NCBI GenBank assembly: GCA_021785115.1
Contig: JAJYGO010000162.1
Coordinates: 1 to 11,213 of the forward strand
Length of the DNA: 11,213 nt
DNA from: Chloroflexota bacterium
Lineage (GTDB): Bacteria; Chloroflexota; Limnocylindria; Limnocylindrales; CSP1-4
Reading direction: 5' to 3'
The position numbers and the translations under genes were made by a program. Below are positions 1 to 6,956 of the stretch, one piece after another. The notes below the pieces were generated by a model that saw only the letters and a list, made by a program, of their open reading frames with translations, ran no database searches and was not told the DNA's origin. How positions within the stretch are numbered: the first letter of the stretch is position 1; every line of letters starts with the position of its first letter.

Positions 1-1213
1 CTTTCAGCTTCAGCAGCGCGTCGACGTGCTCGGCCTCCGAGCGCACCTCGGGGTCCGCCCACTTCGCCTCCGTGTCCTCGATGTCCGCGCGCCTGGCGTC
101 CCCCGCGGCACGGAAGGCGATCGAGACGACCTCCTCCCATGACTCGCCGAAGTCGCCCTGGCGGCGGCGGACCTTGGCGACGAGCCCGGTCTCGGTCGAC
201 TTCAGGCTCTCGCCCGACGGGAAGGCGCCCGACTGGCCGAGGAGGTAGTGCGGGGGCGTGCGGGTCGTCGACGCGATGTGCTGGACGCACGCTTCGACGG
301 CGCGGATGTAGGGCTGGAGGTCGGCCGCGTCGAGCTGCCCGAACCGGACGGCCGGGTCGCGCGCCATGAGCATCCGGTCGTAGGCGAGCTTGAAGGGCTG
401 GACGGGCTTGCCGGTGTCGGGGTCGACCGGGATCTCCAGGCCCGTCACCCAGCGCTGCGGGAACGCGGTGTACTCGGCCGAGACGAGCATGTCGCTCATG
501 AGGAGGTTGAGCGCGTTCTGCATCGGCAGCATCGCGCCGATCTCGCTCTGGCCCCGGTTGTAGAGGTCGGGGTCGTTGACGAGGGGCACGACCGGGACCA
601 CGCCGAGCGAGTGCGGCAGGGGCCACGGCTCGCCGGCGACCGTCCGCCGGCTCCAGCGGCTGCCCTCGGCGAGCTCGTACTTCTCCACCCGGTCCGCGAA
701 GTAGAGGGTGGCGAGCCGGCGGCCGTCGGGCGTCACCCAGCGGCGCATCGCGGCGGCGCGGGTGAGCGCGTCGTCGTCGTCCCAGGCGATCGCGAACTGG
801 TCGGCCTCGTGCGCCCGGATGCGGGGCGCGCCGTCGGGGCCGGCGTCGACGGTGACCGGGCACCAGCCCTTGACGAGCGCCTCGCGGTGCGCGCGAAGGT
901 GCCAGGCGTCGAGCGCGTTCGCCTGCCAGTACCCCCAGGCCTTGCGGTCGCCCGCCTTCCCGTCGACCCGGAACCCGGTGACCCGGAGGCGCTCGTCGAC
1001 CGCCTGGACGACGAGCCGGCAGAAGTTGTCGCTGAAGCCCGACAGCCAGCGGGCGTACTCGCTCCGGTACCCGGTCGACGCGGCCAGCAGCGCGACCGGG
1101 GGCTGGTGCCGCCCCTCGTAGTACTCGGCCCAGAGCGCGTAGTCGGGCGCGCGGCGGTCCATCTCGTCGCCGAGGCGCTCGAGGAGGGCCGGGCTGGTCA
1201 GGGTCAGGGCCAT
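1..1213 (-). CDS. Phage portal protein (SPP1 gp6-like), C-terminus cut by window edge
   Basis: Forms the dodecameric portal ring at one capsid vertex, through which the terminase motor pumps DNA and to which the tail connects. The visible 404 residues start at an ATG (1211-1213) and stay open to the left edge. Portal-like stretches include YYEGRHQ (about residues 31-37), NFCRLVVQAVDERL (63-76), HSLGVVPVVPLVN (201-213), a segment around SEIGAMLPMQNALNLL (223-238), and PPHYLLGQSGAFPSGESLKS (320-339). These match what I know of actinophage portals of the Phage_prot_Gp6 type, usually about 450-500 residues, so roughly the last 50-90 residues are missing. The start lies 4 bases after the large-terminase stop and no good ribosome-binding site is seen, which suggests coupled translation. 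The terminase-then-portal order is standard. Family assignment is from recalled sequence features, not a search. Confidence 0.93.
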   Translation of the reverse strand, partial: MALTLTSPALLERLGDEMDRRAPDYALWAEYYEGRHQPPVALLAASTGYRSEYARWLSGFSDNFCRLVVQAVDERLRVTGFRVDGKAGDRKAWGYWQANALDAWHLRAHREALVKGWCPVTVDAGPDGAPRIRAHEADQFAIAWDDDDALTRAAAMRRWVTPDGRRLATLYFADRVEKYELAEGSRWSRRTVAGEPWPLPHSLGVVPVVPLVNDPDLYNRGQSEIGAMLPMQNALNLLMSDMLVSAEYTAFPQRWVTGLEIPVDPDTGKPVQPFKLAYDRMLMARDPAVRFGQLDAADLQPYIRAVEACVQHIASTTRTPPHYLLGQSGAFPSGESLKSTETGLVAKVRRRQGDFGESWEEVVSIAFRAAGDARRADIEDTEAKWADPEVRSEAEHVDALLKLK

Positions 1214-1217
1214 CGGG

Positions 1218-2840
1218 TCACCACGACGCCGCGGCCGGGCCGCTGCGGACGGGCTCGGCGACGGGGTCGGGCATGGTGGCCGCGGCGTGGCGGGCGAGGA
1301 TGTCGGCGAGGCCGCCGTCGATCTTGGCCCGGTCCTCGCCCTTGACCGGCACCCACAGCGCGCGCCCGTCGTCGCCCCGCTGGCCGCCGGTGGCGGGCCG
1401 CTTGTGCATCGCCCTCACGTGCTCGGTGACGACCGGGTCGCCGTCGTGGGTGTGGGTCCCCTCGCGGACCGCGGTCGCCCAGCCGTCGAACGCGGGGCCC
1501 ATCTGGCGCGCGGCGTTCGTGTTGAACGGGACGACGACGTCGGCCCCGTACAGGCGCTGCCAGCGGGTGATCTCGTCGCCCCAGAAGGGCGGGTCGGCGC
1601 GCATCAGGCCGACGTCGAAGCGCTCGAACGCCTGCGCCACGGCCTCGTCGACGAGGTCGCGCGGGACGCGCCAGTCCTCCCCCGGATGGGCGAGGGCCCA
1701 GGCGCGCATCGCGTCGCCGGTGGGGCGGACCCAGCTCCAGCCGGGGAGGGAGAAGCTGAAGCCGTCCGCGGTGCACGCGCGCAGGACCGTCGAGTCGAGC
1801 GACACCGACCCGTCGAACCCGAGGCCGACCCGGGTGCCGGGCGGGACCTCGCGCCCAGGGCGCGCCAGGCGGTCCCACTGCTCGGGGTCTGCGGCGCGGC
1901 TGCGGCCCGACGAGCGCAGGTTGAAGTAGAAGCGCAGGATGTCGTCCCAGTCGTTCGCGGGGTCCGCGGCCTCGGCCAGGATCCGCTCGACGGGCGCCCA
2001 CCAGGAGTCGCCGTACACCCACTCGAGCTCGGCCCGCAGGCGCGCAGGCGCCCAGTCGCGCTCGGGCGCCTCCCGGGCGCGGCGGCAGACGTGGAGCACG
2101 CCCGGGACGGACGTGTCGCCCGACTCCTCGGCCACGCTGCCCTGCCCGGTGACCGGCGCGTTCGTGGTCTCGAACGTGCGGCCGTCCATCTTGGCCGCGT
2201 TGCGCCGGAGGGCGGCGGCGAGCCGGACGCCGCCGTTGTCGCGGCGCCAGAGGTGCGTCTCGTCGAGGACGGCGAACGTGAGCCGGGCGCCCTCGCGGCT
2301 GCTCGACTCCGCGGTGACCGGGCGCAGGTGCCCGGGGCGGCCGCCCGTGAGGTACATGCGCGTGCGCCCGGCGTCGATCCCGAGCTCGCGCGCCGCCCGC
2401 CCGTCGTTGGCGCCCAGCATCTCGTACAGGGCGGACCACGTGTTGTCGGCCTGGTCGAGGCTCACCGCGGCGACCTCGACGACCGGCCAGTGGACGGGCA
2501 CCCCGACCGGCTCCCCGTCGTCGTCCCAGCCGCCGAGGCGCACGGGGCCCGCGAACTCGGCGAGCGCGATCGCGGCGAGGAGCGGGCTCTTGCCCCAGCC
2601 CTTCGCCATCTCGAGGCGGGCCCTGCGGTGGGTGAAGTCGCCGGTGGCGGGGTCGAGCCGGTAGAAGGCGAGCACGATCCGGGCCTGCTCGTCGGTCAGC
2701 ACGAGCTCGCGGCCGTGGTCGGACGGGCTCGGCAGGTGGGCGGTCATCCACTCGAGCACGCCCCAGCCGAGGGTCGGGTACTCGCCGCGCCCCGACCAGC
2801 CCCGGACCCGCTCGGGGGCGCGCTCGGCGAGGGCGGTCAC
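1218..2840 (-). CDS. terL: Terminase large subunit (packaging ATPase/nuclease)
   Basis: The DNA-packaging motor: an N-terminal ATPase drives DNA into the prohead and a C-terminal nuclease cuts the concatemer. The product is 540 residues, normal for the family. The Walker A-type loop is AKGWGKS (79-85), Walker B is LTFAVLDE (187-194), and TTNAP (225-229) sits where the coupling motif is expected. The nuclease half carries conserved-looking acidic residues at D343 (GLGFDGS), D416 (RADPP) and D508 (KIDGG). The reading frame is open much further upstream, but I chose the GTG at 2838-2840 because it overlaps the small-subunit stop as GTGA and because the upstream extension is arginine/proline-rich and lies over the small-subunit gene. 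Ends 4 bases before the portal start. Confidence 0.95.
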   Translation of the reverse strand: MTALAERAPERVRGWSGRGEYPTLGWGVLEWMTAHLPSPSDHGRELVLTDEQARIVLAFYRLDPATGDFTHRRARLEMAKGWGKSPLLAAIALAEFAGPVRLGGWDDDGEPVGVPVHWPVVEVAAVSLDQADNTWSALYEMLGANDGRAARELGIDAGRTRMYLTGGRPGHLRPVTAESSSREGARLTFAVLDETHLWRRDNGGVRLAAALRRNAAKMDGRTFETTNAPVTGQGSVAEESGDTSVPGVLHVCRRAREAPERDWAPARLRAELEWVYGDSWWAPVERILAEAADPANDWDDILRFYFNLRSSGRSRAADPEQWDRLARPGREVPPGTRVGLGFDGSVSLDSTVLRACTADGFSFSLPGWSWVRPTGDAMRAWALAHPGEDWRVPRDLVDEAVAQAFERFDVGLMRADPPFWGDEITRWQRLYGADVVVPFNTNAARQMGPAFDGWATAVREGTHTHDGDPVVTEHVRAMHKRPATGGQRGDDGRALWVPVKGEDRAKIDGGLADILARHAAATMPDPVAEPVRSGPAAASW

Positions 2841-3328
2841 GAGGCGACCTCCCGGAGGTGCGCGTACCGCGACGGCAGCGTCGAGGGCGCGGAGGAGGGC
2901 TGCTGCACCGGGCGGACGAGGCGGATGCCCATCCGCTGCCGGGCGGCGGGCGTCAGGCCGAGCTCGCCCTCGAGCCGCCCGATGGAGGCCTCGAGCTTGA
3001 GCGCGAGGTCCGCGAGCGGGTTGGCCCGGATCTGCCCGGTCGAGCCGCGGACGACGAGCGCCCTGCCGACGACCTCCATCGCCCGGGCGTGCTGGTCGTA
3101 CATCGCGAACAGGCGCCCGATCGCCGGCAGGTCGACGGCCGCCGCGACCGCGGCCATGTCGGACGCCCAGAACGCCCGCCAGGCGGCGCGCGTCGCGGGC
3201 AGCCACTCGGCCCGGGCGGGCGGCGGCCGGAGGGCGCCCGGCGCCGGGGCCGGCTGCGGGCGCGGGGCCTTCGCCCGGTGCCCGAGCAGCGCGTCGGGGT
3301 CCTTCGGGAGCGGGCCGCGCCTACCCAC
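2837..3328 (-). CDS. terS: Terminase small subunit (P27-like)
   Basis: Recognises the phage packaging site and recruits the large subunit. 163 residues from a GTG start (3326-3328). The N-terminus GRRGPLPKDPDALLGHR (2-18) and the C-terminal run around NPLADLALKLEASIGRLEGE (103-122) followed by LGLTPAARQRMGI (123-135) are typical of P27-family small terminases. Between them is a proline/alanine-rich linker (about 21-45) and a helical core (about 46-95). Its first 8 bases overlap the end of the methyltransferase gene, and its stop overlaps the large-subunit GTG as GTGA. The position directly before the large subunit confirms the role better than the motif alone. Confidence 0.9.
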   Translation of the reverse strand: MGRRGPLPKDPDALLGHRAKAPRPQPAPAPGALRPPPARAEWLPATRAAWRAFWASDMAAVAAAVDLPAIGRLFAMYDQHARAMEVVGRALVVRGSTGQIRANPLADLALKLEASIGRLEGELGLTPAARQRMGIRLVRPVQQPSSAPSTLPSRYAHLREVAS

Positions 3329-4682
3329 CGGCCCGCTCCGCCGCCCGGCCGGTGAAGGCCTGCCAGCGCTCGACGATGACGTCGCAGTAGAGCGGGTCGA
3401 TCTCCATCGCGAAGCCGCGCCGCCCGGTCTGCTCGGCCGCGATCAGCGCGGAGCCGGACCCGGCGAACAGGTCGAGGACCGCGTCGCCCGGGCGCGTCGA
3501 ATACTCGATGGGCCGGCGCGTCAGCTCGACGGGCTTCTCGGTCAGGTGGACCATCGCGTTCGGGCTGACCTTCTTCACGGACCAGGTGTCGGGGACGTTG
3601 GCGGGCCCGAGGAAGCGGTGGGCGGCGCCCTCCCGCCAGCCGTAGAAGCACCACTCGTGGTTGCCCATGAAGTCCTTGCGGGTGAGGACCGGGTGCTCCT
3701 TGACCCAGATGATCGCCTGGCTGAAGTACAGCCCGGCACGCCTCAGGGCGGGCGGGTAGTTGGCGCAGTTGGCGTAGCCGCCCCAGATGTAGAAGGCCGC
3801 GCCGGGCTCCAGGACCCGCGCGGCGTTCCCGAACCAGTCCGCGAGCAGCGACTCGAAGTGCTCGTCGGAGACGAAGTCGTTCTCGAGCGGGCGGTCCTTG
3901 GCGCGCATCTTGCGGGTCGTCGGGGTCGCCTTCTCCGGGTGCCGGGCGAGGTCGAGCGCCTGGTGGTGGGTCTGCGGCGCGCTGAACGAGGAGAGGCCCG
4001 CCGCGATCGCGTTGTTGCTGCGGGGCTCGACCTTCACGTTGTAGGGCGGGTCGGTCGCGAGGAGCGCCACCGTCGCCCCGCCGAGCAGGCGGTCGAGGTC
4101 CTCGCGGCTGCCCGCGTCCCCGCACATCAGCCGGTGGTCACCGAGCACCCAGATGTCGCCCCGCTTCGTCGTCGCCGCGTCGGGCGGCTCGGGCACGTCG
4201 TCGGGGTCGACGAGGCCCGCCTTCGCGGTCTCGCCGGCGAGGTCGGCCAGGAGCGAGGCCAGTCCCTCGTCGTCGACCGCGACCTCGGCGAGGAGCGACC
4301 GCAGGCGCTCGTCGTCCTGGTCGGCCATCGCCGCGATCGGGTCGAGGGTCGCGAGGACGAGCGCCTCCTCCTCCGGGCTGAGGTCGACCCACAGCACCGG
4401 GACGACGGGCTCGTTGCGCGACAGCGCCTCCTCGATCCGCGCGTGGCCGTCCACGACGTTCCCGGTGGCCCTGTTGACGATGACCTGCTGGACCCAGCCG
4501 ACCGTGTCGAGCGACCCGCGCAGGGCCCTCCGCTGGGCCGCCGGGTGCGTGCGCCAGTTGCGCGGGTTGGCGAGCAGGGACGCCGGGTCCTCTGACGTCG
4601 AGGCGAGGATGCGGCTCCGCCACGTCCCGAGCGGGCGGGCGCCTTCGGGCGCGGTGGTGGACGTGGCCACGCGCGGGCTCAC
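3321..4682 (-). CDS. ParB-like domain fused to beta-class N4/N6 DNA methyltransferase
   Basis: Probably methylates adenine-N6 or cytosine-N4 in phage DNA, which may protect it from host restriction or mark packaging or replication state. 453 residues. The N-terminal part (about 25-115) is ParB/Srx-like, with VDGHARIEEA (77-86) matching the conserved VDGHxR motif. The C-terminal methylase has DPPY (211-214) as motif IV and, further on, TEKP (381-384) and DLFAGSGSALIAAEQ (404-418) as motif I. Motif IV before motif I gives the beta circular order. The GTG start (4680-4682) overlaps the HNH stop as GTGA; the TAG stop overlaps the small terminase gene by 8 bases. ParB-methylase fusions next to terminase are familiar in actinophages. 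No restriction endonuclease partner lies directly beside it, so I read it as an orphan methylase. Target sequence is unknown. Confidence 0.93.
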   Translation of the reverse strand: MSPRVATSTTAPEGARPLGTWRSRILASTSEDPASLLANPRNWRTHPAAQRRALRGSLDTVGWVQQVIVNRATGNVVDGHARIEEALSRNEPVVPVLWVDLSPEEEALVLATLDPIAAMADQDDERLRSLLAEVAVDDEGLASLLADLAGETAKAGLVDPDDVPEPPDAATTKRGDIWVLGDHRLMCGDAGSREDLDRLLGGATVALLATDPPYNVKVEPRSNNAIAAGLSSFSAPQTHHQALDLARHPEKATPTTRKMRAKDRPLENDFVSDEHFESLLADWFGNAARVLEPGAAFYIWGGYANCANYPPALRRAGLYFSQAIIWVKEHPVLTRKDFMGNHEWCFYGWREGAAHRFLGPANVPDTWSVKKVSPNAMVHLTEKPVELTRRPIEYSTRPGDAVLDLFAGSGSALIAAEQTGRRGFAMEIDPLYCDVIVERWQAFTGRAAERAGG

Positions 4683-5137
4683 GGCGCGACGTGGGCGCCC
4701 TGTGGCGCCCGTGGGCCAACCTCCCGGACGGCGGCCGAAAAAACGCGGAAACCCGGGCGGACCCGGGATTGCCAGGGCGCGGGTGTGGCGCCCGCCCGCC
4801 CGTCCCGAGGCCTACCCCCACCCCCGTCGGCGTGCTTGGCGCGCTCGTTGCACCGCGAGCACGAGGCCATCCACCCGAGGTCGGGCCGCCCGTCGACCAC
4901 GTGCGCGGCGACGACAGTCTCTGCCGTCACGATGGTGCCGCACCCGTACGCGCAGGGCACGGCGCCCCGCTCCCTGCACAGCGCGACGAGCGCCCGCCGC
5001 GCCGCGGCGTGCTCGCGCCCGTACCCGCGCGCCTCGCGCGAGGGGCGGGACGCCTCCCGGCGCCGCGCGCACGCCGGGCACCGCGTGCCCGACGCCACGC
5101 GCACGGGCGGGTGCCCCGCCCCGCAGGTGCGGATCAC
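4679..5137 (-). CDS. HNH endonuclease (phage packaging-associated)
   Basis: Metal-dependent nicking or cleaving endonuclease; in many cos-type tailed phages an HNH protein next to terminase is needed for efficient packaging. 152 residues from a GTG (5135-5137) that overlaps the stop of the upstream membrane protein as GTGA. Cysteine pairs that could hold structural zinc are C20/C23, C62/C66 and C93/C96. The nuclease core is visible as AAHVVDGRPDLGWM (77-90) then SCSRCNERAKH (92-102), giving H79, N97 and H102 as candidate catalytic residues. Residues 105-152 are Gly/Arg/Ala/Pro-rich, without recognisable fold, and are encoded by a hairpin-rich DNA stretch. The tail may be unconstrained protein laid over a functional DNA or RNA signal. 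The role in packaging is inferred from neighbours. Confidence 0.85.
   Translation of the reverse strand: MIRTCGAGHPPVRVASGTRCPACARRREASRPSREARGYGREHAAARRALVALCRERGAVPCAYGCGTIVTAETVVAAHVVDGRPDLGWMASCSRCNERAKHADGGGGRPRDGRAGATPAPWQSRVRPGFRVFSAAVREVGPRAPQGAHVAP
4693..4710. repeat. Inverted repeat GGGCGCC-CTGT-GGCGCCC
   Basis: Perfect 7-base arms around a 4-base loop, in the last codons of the HNH gene and 11 bases upstream of the methyltransferase start. A near-identical element (GGCGCC-CCTGT-GGCGCC) lies at 10458-10474. In DNA this GC-rich a short GC-only hairpin can arise by chance. Confidence 0.5.
4738..4767 (-). terminator. Terminator-like hairpin with U-tracts inside the HNH 3' end
   Basis: On the minus strand, CCCGGG-TCCG-CCCGGG (4767 down to 4752) is followed by TTT (4751-4749) and then TTTTTT (4743-4738). 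A run of six T is striking in this GC-rich DNA. The shape is that of a weak Rho-independent terminator, but it lies within an open coding frame between the HNH core and the methylase, so if real it would act as an attenuator within the operon rather than its end. The stem is only 6 bp and the longer U-tract is 8 bases beyond it, which weakens the call. Confidence 0.35.
4775..4793. repeat. Inverted repeat GGGCGC-N7-GCGCCC
   Basis: Perfect 6-base arms (4775-4780 and 4788-4793), the third hairpin in about 100 bases at the HNH 3' end. It shares TGTGGCGCCC with the element at 4693-4710 (copies at 4784-4793 and 4701-4710). Confidence 0.4.
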
Positions 5138-5319
5138 GGCGCGTCCTGCTCCGGCACGTGGAACTCGGTCCGCACGAGGGCGGCGAACGCGGTGAGGGCG
5201 GCCGTCACCGGCACGACCCACGGGTTCGCGTCGGACGGGAACAGCGCCGCGAGCAGGCCCCCGACGCAGCCGATGACGATGACGAACGCGGCCGGCGCGA
5301 ACGTGCCCGAGACCTTCAT
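5134..5319 (-). CDS. Small two-helix membrane protein, holin candidate
   Basis: 61 residues with two hydrophobic stretches, about 8-28 (FAPAAFVIVIGCVGGLLAAL) and about 34-50 (WVVPVTAALTAFAALV), separated by a short FPSDANP turn, and a charged C-terminus (RTEFHVPEQDAP). Small size, two transmembrane helices and position right after a peptidase gene and in an operon with another membrane protein fit a class II-type holin that would release a lysin across the inner membrane. Holins have little sequence conservation, so this rests on topology and context. The ATG (5317-5319) overlaps the peptidase stop as ATGA and its own stop overlaps the HNH GTG, so it is translationally coupled on both sides. 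It could instead be an unrelated phage membrane protein. Confidence 0.75.
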   Translation of the reverse strand: MKVSGTFAPAAFVIVIGCVGGLLAALFPSDANPWVVPVTAALTAFAALVRTEFHVPEQDAP

Positions 5320-6284
5320 GCCTGGTCCTCCTCGGCCGATGCGGTGGTCGTGCTCGACGCCGTCACGCCGGCCCCGATCCGCACCCAGCGGTTCTTGAAC
5401 ACGCCGGCGGTCACGAGCGCCACCGTCGCCTGGCCGCTGCACGCGCCGCGCTTGACGACCGGCTGCCCGCAGGGCGCGCCGCTGTCGTGCCCCGTCCAGG
5501 GGTACCGCCGCGTGTCGGTCAGGCGGCCGTGCGCGTCGAGGGCGTAGTGGACGACGGTGGCGCCGTGCGCGACGTGGATGCGCCACTGCAGCGGGCCCGG
5601 CCTCGGCACCACGCGGTCGACCGCCTTCCACGCCTCGCGGACGTAGTGCAGCTGGCCCCAGGGCAGCGTCGCCTCGCCGGCCTGGCCCCAGTCGGCGCCC
5701 CAGGAGTTGCGGAGGCGCAGCCCCGCCGCATCCCAGCCGACCGCGAGGATCGCGTGGCCGCCGACACTGCGGTCGAACGCGGGCAGCACGCCTGCCACCG
5801 GGTGGAACCAGGACGACGCCCACGGCGTGCCGATCACGAGCGGGCCGAAGGCGAGGATCGCGGCGCACAGGTCGGCCTGCGTCACCGGGACCGCGTAGTA
5901 CGCGGCGATCCTGTGCTGACCGGCGAGCTCGGGGTGGCCGGCGACCGGGTATCCCGCCGACAGCCGGCGCGCCAGCGCGTCGCGGATGACCGCGCCGTCC
6001 GCGGTGCCGCCGATCTGGCGGAAGAACAGGGCCTCGTCGAACAGCGCGAGCCCGGTGTCCCGCAGGTCGTACCAGCCCTGCTCGCCCGCGGCGCTGTACG
6101 CGACGCACATCGGGGAAGTGCCCTGGTCGACCACCGGGTACAGTGGCGCCGGGACGTGGTACGCGATTGGCAGCTCGACGGGCGGCTCGGTGCCGGTGGC
6201 GGCGTACAGGGCGTGGACGGGCCAGTCGCGGTCGTCGGGCGGGGACTCGAGCCAGCCGAGGCCGGGGCGCAGGTCGTCGGTCAC
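5316..6284 (-). CDS. Papain-like (C1 family) cysteine peptidase, possible phage lysin
   Basis: 322 residues. The N-terminal GWLESPPDDRDWPVHAL (10-26) resembles the GWLPD-PDxRD lead seen in bacterial C1 peptidases. The oxyanion glutamine and catalytic cysteine are in VVDQGTSPMCVAYSAAGEQG (51-70: Q54, C60), the histidine in SVGGHAILAVGWD (173-185: H177) and the asparagine in LRLRNSWGADWGQAGE (189-204: N193). All catalytic positions are intact. Residues 225-322 form a separate C-terminal region with no recognised fold, ending in a Ser/Thr/Ala tail, and could bind a substrate. No signal peptide is visible. Sitting between a coiled-coil membrane-anchored protein and a holin-like protein, it occupies the place where an endolysin is expected; a proteolytic lysin or virion-associated peptidase is inferred, not shown. 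The GTG start overlaps the upstream stop as GTGA. Confidence 0.88.
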   Translation of the reverse strand: MTDDLRPGLGWLESPPDDRDWPVHALYAATGTEPPVELPIAYHVPAPLYPVVDQGTSPMCVAYSAAGEQGWYDLRDTGLALFDEALFFRQIGGTADGAVIRDALARRLSAGYPVAGHPELAGQHRIAAYYAVPVTQADLCAAILAFGPLVIGTPWASSWFHPVAGVLPAFDRSVGGHAILAVGWDAAGLRLRNSWGADWGQAGEATLPWGQLHYVREAWKAVDRVVPRPGPLQWRIHVAHGATVVHYALDAHGRLTDTRRYPWTGHDSGAPCGQPVVKRGACSGQATVALVTAGVFKNRWVRIGAGVTASSTTTASAEEDQA

Positions 6285-6622
6285 GGGATCCCTCCGTTGA
6301 TGGCGTGGCCGACCACCGCGAGGACCTGGAGCGCGACGGCCACCAGTGAGACAAGCGATGCGCCCAGGGCCCAGCGCGCGAGGACCAGCGCGCCGTCGGC
6401 GCGGTTCTGCCAGGCGAGCATCCGGTCGAGGTCGCGGTCGTGGGCGTCCAGGCGGGCGTAGATGCTGTCGGCGCTGCGCTGCATGGCGGCCCGCCGCTCG
6501 ACCCCGAGCGCCTGGTCGCGCGCGATCGCGTCGACCGTGGCCTTCAGGCCCTTGATGTCCTCCCGCAGCTCCATGAGCAGTTCGCGCTGCGTGAGGCCCG
6601 CGTCGTCTCCTGCGGCAGCCAC
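6281..6622 (-). CDS. Coiled-coil protein with C-terminal transmembrane helix (XhlA-like topology)
   Basis: First gene of the late operon as seen here. From the GTG at 6620-6622 it gives 113 residues. About 13-72 is charged and helical with heptad-like spacing (around ELLMELREDIKGLKATVDAI, then a stretch ending DRDLDRMLAWQ), and about 78-106 is one hydrophobic helix (ARWALGASLVSLVAVALQVL) with a short GHAINGGIP tail. Phage proteins of the XhlA/BhlA type have this arrangement and act beside a holin and a lysin; the similarity is in topology only. The start is uncertain: the ATG at 6572-6574 would give 97 residues but lacks a good ribosome-binding site, and the frame is open to 6868 through proline/arginine-rich sequence that does not look coding. 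Its stop overlaps the peptidase GTG as GTGA. Confidence 0.75.
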   Translation of the reverse strand: MAAAGDDAGLTQRELLMELREDIKGLKATVDAIARDQALGVERRAAMQRSADSIYARLDAHDRDLDRMLAWQNRADGALVLARWALGASLVSLVAVALQVLAVVGHAINGGIP

Positions 6623-6730
6623 GTCACGCGGTCCCGTCGCGTCGGCGGCCGGGGCGGGGGGAGGCGCCCCGATCTCGGGCGGGGCGGGCCGGGTCGGCAC
6701 TGGGGAGGGTGCGGCCGACCAGTAGGGGAC

Positions 6731-6748
6731 GCCCCGCCGCAGCGGGGC
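6731..6748. repeat. Inverted repeat GCCCCGC-CGCA-GCGGGGC
   Basis: Perfect 7-base arms with a 4-base loop, in the divergent non-coding region. It could be a terminator stem or leader hairpin upstream of the lysis genes on the minus strand. No T-run follows on either strand. Confidence 0.5.
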
Positions 6749-6809
6749 GGATCGGAGCAAGGAGGCGGACCACGCCCTGATGGTCGGCGCGGCGCCTCCG
6801 CGCGGGTAT

Positions 6810-6823
6810 CGGTCAGTTGACCG
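6810..6823. repeat. Inverted repeat CGGTCA-GT-TGACCG, operator candidate
   Basis: Perfect 6-base arms with a 2-base centre. Unlike the neighbouring repeats it is not pure G/C, and its size is that of a dimeric repressor half-site pair. Located mid-way in the divergent region, where an operator controlling late or rightward transcription would be expected. No repressor gene is identified. Confidence 0.4.
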
Positions 6824-6924
6824 AGGCCGTCGCCCACGTCCCGGCGGCTGTGACAGATGAGCTGGCACGGCGAAGGCCGACCCTCCGGTCGTGAGTTCGA
6901 CGACCTAGGCGCCTCCTCGATCCC

Positions 6925-6941
6925 GCCCCGGCGTTCGGGGC
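6925..6941. repeat. Inverted repeat GCCCCG-GCGTT-CGGGGC
   Basis: 6-base arms with a 5-base loop, ending just 4 bases before the GGAGG ribosome-binding site of the DUF2283 gene. It could sit in that gene's 5' leader and influence its expression; GC-rich chance hairpin is the alternative. Confidence 0.4.
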
Positions 6942-6956
6942 AATCGGAGGATGGCC

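Larger units (their letters stand above)
6623..6956. promoter_or_regulatory. Divergent non-coding region between late operon and accessory genes
   Basis: About 334 bases without a convincing gene, lying between the minus-strand late operon and the plus-strand DUF2283 gene, so it should hold the late promoter and the rightward promoter. I could not identify a confident -35/-10 pair. It contains three inverted repeats, listed separately. The left end is C/G-rich homopolymer-like sequence. Confidence 0.5.

Noticed and set aside
248..1345. A 365-codon plus-strand open frame over the portal gene
   Set aside because: Antisense shadow of the portal protein; low-complexity sequence without recognisable domains.
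2841..3206. N-terminal extension of the large terminase frame
   Set aside because: It is Arg/Ala/Pro-rich noise lying over the small terminase gene; the GTGA junction at 2837-2840 marks the real start.
1287..4595. A 1102-codon plus-strand open frame antisense to the terminase and methylase genes
   Set aside because: Composition is Arg/Gly/Val/Asp-rich with no motif, and the minus strand carries clear terminase and methylase motifs. Long antisense frames are normal where third positions are almost all G/C.
5320..6354. Long extension upstream of the 61-residue membrane protein in the same frame
   Set aside because: It runs out of frame over the peptidase gene and is arginine-rich; the ATGA at 5316-5319 gives a far better start.
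6623..6868. Upstream extension of the coiled-coil membrane protein to 195 residues
   Set aside because: Pro/Arg/Ser-rich, contains hairpins and no domain features; treated as non-coding, though the exact start remains unsure.
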